Below, one piece after another: positions 59,046-64,000 of a stretch of 64,000 nucleotides of DNA. The translations under genes and the position numbers were made by a program. The notes below the pieces were generated by a model that had not been told where the DNA came from, searched no databases, and was given only the letters and a program-made list of their open reading frames with translations. Origin of the DNA: Trema orientale (taxonomy: Eukaryota; Streptophyta; Magnoliopsida; Rosales; Cannabaceae); the NCBI GenBank assembly GCA_002914845.1, contig JXTC01000108.1:140459-204458 (forward strand), read 5' to 3'. Positions within the stretch are counted from its first letter, which is position 1; the number at the start of each line of letters is the position of its first letter.

Positions 59046-59879
59046 CCTGGGTTCAGAAAAAAAATTTAGGTCGTTTTTGACCTAATTAAGGTATACGGTC
59101 TCAGTTTTGGGTAGAATTGAGTCGTTTTCGACTTAATTCAAGGAGTTCCAACCTGAAACTTAACCAATCCGTTTTGTTTTCTCAACTCAGCTTCAGTACG
59201 ACCCACACTTTATCCGTTGAAAACTCTATTTGGCTTTAAGAGTTGATAAAAGTGCTTAAAAACTCAGTCGGTCATCCATAAAGATTTGTGCATTGAAATT
59301 TTCAGTTTAATATTCTGGGCACTTTGGTTATTATTTTCTTTGCACTATTTGTTTAAATATTTTGAAATAGATGAGTTGAAACAATATCTTGCCATAGTAA
59401 CCTCTATTGTGTAAATTTATTTATTTTGAAATATTTGAATGATTGTGTGTTTATTGTTCGTGTGAATAATTACTGGCCCAAAGGAAGGTGGTTATTTGGC
59501 CAAATAATGAGCACACCTGCGGTAATAGATATATGATGGTTATTAAGTTTCCATGTGAACAGCAAATCGGCTCAAGGGAAGATTTATTGTCTGACAGGAT
59601 TTACTGTCAATATTTGATTACTGCACTGAAGAGTACCACTTACAAGTTAATAAGTCGGCCCAAAGGAAGGCTTATTGATGTTGTTCTAGGTATCTTGTGA
59701 TGGAAGCCCACCTTATATATTTATTTGATGTATGTCATGCTAGTATATCTTATTATTTTGTATGCTTAGTTTATGATATGTTTTTAATGTGAGCAGTTAT
59801 TTTCAGTTTCTGTTTAATATATATCTGCTAATATTAAGTCTAATATTTGTATTTAATAACACAAACCTTTAGAAATGGA

Positions 59880-60720
59880 ATGAGCACAATGTGCTCAATT
59901 GTATTGGTCTTGACCTTGTGCTCCAGACAGAACATCCTACTGCTCTTATAGCTTAAAGTTCTTCAGTTGGTAAAGAAGAATTTCGAGTAGTAAATTCGTT
60001 CTAATTGCATAAGTCTCATGGTCATGCAACACTCCATTGCAGAAACCATAAGGGGTGCTATACCTGAGGAGGTAAACGCTAAGTAGTTCTTTAAAGCAAT
60101 TACGGATCGTTTTATTGAAAACGAAAAGGTCAAAATGAGTACCATTTTTTTTGGAATCTCGTTTCAATTCAGTATAAGGATTAAGGGAACATAAGGGAGT
60201 ACATTATGGAGATGTCTAATCTCGCTTCCAAACTAAAGGTACTTAAGTTAGAGCAGTTGAAAGACTTGCTCGTGTATTCGGATTCTATCTCTCTTCTTGC
60301 ACAAATTAGTTAAGCAAAGTTACAACACCCTTAAGTACAAATGATCTTTTTTTTTTAAGATTATTTCTTGTAGTGTGCAAGAAGAACATAGGTTGAAGCG
60401 AGAAAAAATTCAAAGTGCTCACTTAGCATGTACTTCTCAAGATAAGATAAGATAAGGAAAAGGAATAAAGATAAGGAAGCTGCAGTTATGTCTTTACAGC
60501 ATAAAGTGCAAAAGGAAACAAAATAAGGAATTTGTCTGTTTCTTTTGCGAAAGAGCTAGATGTATAAGGCTGATTATCCCAATCATGCCTTCTGGCGTAT
60601 AAAGAAGGGTATGCTTCTCAATTTTGTTTGTCATAAAGTTAATTTAGCTTTTGTACCCAAATGCACTTAGTGAATAGATACGGATCCTACTATTCACATA
60701 AGTGTGTTCATACAAGATTG
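59880..60720 (+). pseudogene. Cop6 gag and protease remnant
   Basis: After stops and frame changes the sequence shows ISLMVMQHSIAETIRGAIPE, FFKAITDRFIENEKVKMST and, near 60205, remnants of the YIMEMSNLASKLK block. These are classic plant Copia gag segments. A broken zinc-knuckle region lies at about 60535-60600. HISVFIQDCL and NDERFIYLGNGNS at about 60700-60775 correspond to the segment after the protease DSG motif. At least ten disruptions make it non-functional. Confidence 0.8.
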
Positions 60721-62665
60721 TTTGTGAAACCAGTTGCAAATTAATGATGAAAGATTCATCTATTTGGGCAATGGCAACAGTACTTCAGTGGAGGCTATAT
60801 AAGGTTATTTAGATTATAATTAGAGACTAGTTAAATTTTGAGTTTGGAAGAGACTTTTAGAGTATTCTATTTCTGATGTGAACAAATATAGTCATCCTTG
60901 TTCATTCGAAAATAGCTAAATTTAGTTTCTTTCAATATTCAAATTTCTTGCTACTAGTTCTTTAATTGATAATCTTTATAAATTTAAAATAATTGCCCCA
61001 TCAAGTTAATCTTACATATAAAATATGGTACAAAAGTACAAGACAATTAAAAGAATTTTTCTATAGTATGACACAAGTTTTTTTTTATATATCTCTTAAT
61101 AGAGAATTAATAGGCTTGTGTCAGATGAAATTCTTAACCTACTTAACTTAACAGACTTTAAAATCTGTGTTAAGTACATTAAGGAATACAGACAAACACA
61201 AGGAAATCAAGAGAGCTAATTTATACTGATACATGCAGACCATTCCATACAGTTATCTGGAATGGCCAACAATATTACATTATATTCATAGATAATTATT
61301 CTCATTAAGAGTACCTATTTTGGTTCATGAGAAGTCTCAATTTCTGGATGTGTCTAAGTTTTTTCAATGCCTAAGTTGAAATTCAACTGAGCTAGGAAAT
61401 TAAAGCTGTCAAATCTAATCATAGTGCACACTATGGTAGGTAAGACAGATAAAGTTAACAAAATCCAGAGCCCTTCGCTCAGCTCCTAGAGACATACAGA
61501 ATCGTCCGACAATACGAAATATTGGGAAAACCTAGTATAAATAATATTGTTCAGTGACAATAAAGCAAACTTAAAGATATGGTAAGAAGTGTGATTAATC
61601 ATTCTTCTTTACCTAAATCACTCTAGGAAAGGAACCTAAGAACTGCAGTATACATACCAAACAAAGCTTCCACTAAAGATGTAGTTAAAACCTTATATGC
61701 GCTATGGACTAGAAAAAAGCCTAGTACTAGGTACTTGTATGTCTGGGGTTGTCCAACTAAGGTTAGGCCATACAGGCCATATGGAAAGTGATTGGACTTA
61801 AGAATTTTAGCTACTATTTCATTCGGTACTTTGAAAAGTTAAGAGGATTCATTTTTTTGATACCTCTTATAAATCCTTTTCAAAATGAGAAAATATAAAT
61901 TCTTTGAGGATGTTAAGTTTGGGGGAGAAAAGGTTAAGAATGTTGTCTTTGAGGAGGAACTTATTTCTCTTCCTTCAGTTGTAATTGAAAATGTTCAGGT
62001 TTCAGGCTTTTATACCTGACATTATTTAAGATACAAATTCGGATCAAGACAATATTCAGCAACCTCCAAAAGAGCAAACTCAACAACCTCAAGAGAAAGT
62101 GCCATGAAGGAAATCCACTAGAATATGTGTTTGATATGGGAGTAGAAAATGATCTAATTACTTTCACTCAAGCTAAAACAATGTTCTAACTCTCAAAGTG
62201 GATTAATGGCATAAAGTATGAGATGAAATCCATGAAGGACAATGACATTTAAGATCTTGTTAATATTTAGGTTCGTCTAGTTCCAATGGTTTCGCTCCAA
62301 AAGAAGGCATTATTTATAAAGAGACTTTCTTTCCAATTTTAATGAAAGACTCCTTTAAGATAATTTTAGCACTAGTAGCTTATCATATTCTGGAGTTACA
62401 TTAGGTGAATTTAAAGACAACCAGTTTCCCGTTAAGATATTATAGATTCCATCTAGTTATTTTCTCGTTTGGTTTTGAGGAAAATTTAGTTGATGGTCTT
62501 ATATATCACAAGTTCAGTGGGAGCAAGTTTATCTTCATGATTTTGTATGTCAATGACATACTTTTGGCTACCAATGATATAGGCTTGTTGTACGAAACTA
62601 AAAAATTTCTATCGAAGGATATTGATATGAAAGATCTTGGGGACGTCTCTTTTGTGCTAAGGAAT
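60721..62665 (+). pseudogene. Cop6 integrase and reverse transcriptase remnant
   Basis: Recognisable pieces in order: integrase segments about 61400-61700 and a KPSTRYLYVWGCP-like block near 61720; the RT opening MKDNDI near 62233; then, in an open frame at 62405-62670, FGFEENLVDGLIYHKFSGSK, LYVNDILLATNDIGLL (YVDD changed to YVND) and DMKDLGDVSFVL. The RT stops there; RNase H and the 3' LTR are missing. It is heavily mutated. Confidence 0.8.
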
Positions 62666-62802
62666 ACAGATACATTGAAATCATTCCTAACATATCATGC
62701 TGAAACTTACTTTAGCAGCCAATCATTCTCACTCTATTCTCTTGCATGTGCTTTCTTTACTCCATCTTCTCTCTAAGTATTCTAAGGCCATAATCTCTTG
62801 CT
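62666..62802. other. short junction sequence
   Basis: No feature recognised between the truncated Cop6 RT and the Cop7 LTR. Confidence 0.5.
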
Positions 62803-63401
62803 TGTTAGGGAATATCCTCCCCAGTAAACACACAATAGTGAAAGCGATAAAATAAATGTGAAAAATAATGCCAAAATAAAATAAATATAGGACACACAAA
62901 ATTATCGTGGTTCACCAAATTTGGCTACGTCCACGGGGCTGCTGCATATCTTCACTATTGGGAGAAAAAGGAACCTTTACAAGTGTTCACACTCAACACT
63001 TTCAACTCACACCCCAGACTCTGAATATACCCAGGAAAAAAATTGTAAGCTCACTCTAATTTTTACTTTCATAATACTTGGTATTTTTCACACTCCGAGA
63101 TGAGCAAACACTGAAGAATAGGTCCCTATTTATAGTTGAGGCTCACCTGTTATTTACCAAACTTTACCATATATATCATACGGGCAATACATGGTTTACT
63201 CCATGGCTGATACAGTTTTTGCCATTTATAATTTTACGTAATTTTGCACACGATTTACACATAAATACACGGTCCATTAATTACACCAATAGCCGTGTCC
63301 TCTAATTATGCTAAAGTTGTGTCTATTAACTCATATATATATATGGCCTTTATTCAAGCATTAAATGCTTGGTCAAAAAAGAAAGTCTTCACATGTCAAT
63401 A
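62803..63401 (-). mobile_element. Cop7 3' LTR
   Basis: On the minus strand it starts TATTGACATGTGAAGAC (first G of TG mutated) after a PPT and ends TTCCCTAACA. A CTATAAATAGGG box near 63127-63138 (minus) fits the promoter. The 599-bp length is normal for a small Copia LTR. The 5' LTR is beyond the window. Confidence 0.82.
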
Positions 63402-63414
63402 ATCTCCCACTTGA
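63402..63414 (-). other. Cop7 polypurine tract
   Basis: The minus strand reads CAAGTGGGAGATT at the LTR edge. Confidence 0.85.
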
Positions 63415-63536
63415 AGACTTTATTTCAATCATATTTTCACACTCAATCAATACAGTAGCTCATCTCTTCATCGTTATTCTTGCAAGTTGACTGAAGTCGA
63501 ACATAGCTTCAGTTTGTCAATGGTCACCGTCTTCGT

Positions 63537-64000
63537 TCATATATCAGCAGGATTCTGACTATCATGAATCTTTTCAAGAGCTATAGCTCTATCTTCTAAA
63601 GTTGAGTGTATGAAATGGTACCGAACCTGTATATGCTTTGTCCGAGCATGATAAACAGGGTTCTTTACCAGATGAATAGCACTTTGACTGTCACAATGCA
63701 AAGTGCTCTTCCCATAATTCTGATCCAATTCCTCTAGGAAACTCTGCAATCATATCAACTCTTTGATTGCTTCTGTCACAACAATGTACTCAGCTTCAGT
63801 AGTAGAGAGTGCAACAATCTTCTTTAATCTTGAGACCCAGCTAACCGCTGTACCACCTAATATGAATACATATCCAGTAGTACTCTTCCTGCCGTCTACA
63901 TCACTAGTCATGTCAGCATCCACATAGCTTTGTAAACCCGAATTTGATTTTCTGAAACACAAGGATTTGTCTGCAGTTCCTCTCAAATACCTGAGAATTC
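63537..64000 (-). pseudogene. Cop7 RNase H (continues past the window)
   Basis: From the window edge inward: YLRGTADKSLCF, LQSYVDADMTSDVDGRKSTT with the first catalytic Asp, GYVFILGGTAVSWVS, ALSTTEAEYI, then one stop (TGA at 63750, probably Trp), LHCDSQSAIHLVKN, HARTKHIQVRYHFI and SQNPADI followed by a stop. This is the C-terminal RNase H domain of a Copia pol, almost intact. Confidence 0.92.

Noticed and set aside
58709..59085. four overlapping frames rich in His, Ala, Pro and Thr
   Set aside because: They are produced by the GC-palindrome array, which lacks stops in several frames; no start context or family match.

Overview
The window is AT-rich plant nuclear DNA. The evidence is a cysteine-rich receptor-like kinase (CRK) gene with seven exons and GT-AG introns, seven Copia retrotransposon copies or fragments primed by initiator tRNA-Met, Ty3/Gypsy LTRs with an Athila/Tat-type PBS, a RICESLEEPER-like hAT transposon, a tRNA-derived SINE and Mutator-type MITEs. 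A flowering plant, probably a eudicot or similar broad-leaved lineage, fits best; I cannot name the species. There are no bacterial features, no rRNA or tRNA genes and no CRISPR.

Only one gene looks intact: the CRK at 55399-58005 (+), with 681 predicted residues (signal peptide, two DUF26 domains, one membrane helix, Ser/Thr kinase). Two further CRK 3' ends lie on the same strand. At 38633-38960 the last exon survives, frameshifted, followed by its flank. At about 4131-5066 only the 3' flank remains. The locus therefore looks like a decayed tandem CRK cluster pushed apart by transposons.

Layout: 1-2328 non-coding with small repeats; Cop1 3' end (2329-4130) against CRK flank 1; Cop2, a complete internally deleted Copia (5101-12791, -, TSD GATCT); a Gypsy LTR fragment; Cop3 3' end (13258-about 15175, -); Gyp1 (about 15176-19788) with the order internal-LTR-internal and a 416-bp N gap; a CDPK-like kinase fragment (19789-19869, -); Cop4, a complete gag-pol Copia (20996-29602, -, TSD ACTCA); a 1.8-kb array of interrupted palindromes (30690-32520); a hAT element (32724-35953, TSD CTACCAAT) with a 487-bp N gap; two 172-bp MITEs with 9-bp TSDs; CRK fragment 2; a SINE; Cop5 (41484-49702, +, TSD AATAC), whose left LTR holds a SINE relic and a solo LTR; Gyp2 5' LTR (51131-53981) with another solo LTR inside; the intact CRK; Cop6 (58027-about 62665, +), inserted 21 bp after the CRK stop; and the 3' end of Cop7 (62803 to the window end, -).

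The most unusual signals are short palindromes repeated within transposons. Cop2 and Cop5 carry a TGTTGCAACA-type decamer through LTRs, gag and the post-pol region. Paired GC-rich palindromes, repeated with a period of about 50 or 65 bp, occur in three Gypsy-type LTRs and again in the leader of an unrelated Copia (Cop6). The 30690-32520 block is an array of hairpin-capable units. Cop2 and Cop5 are also related elements that each lost most of pol by different deletions while keeping LTRs, PBS, gag and protease remnants. Names Cop1-7 and Gyp1-2 are labels used only here.
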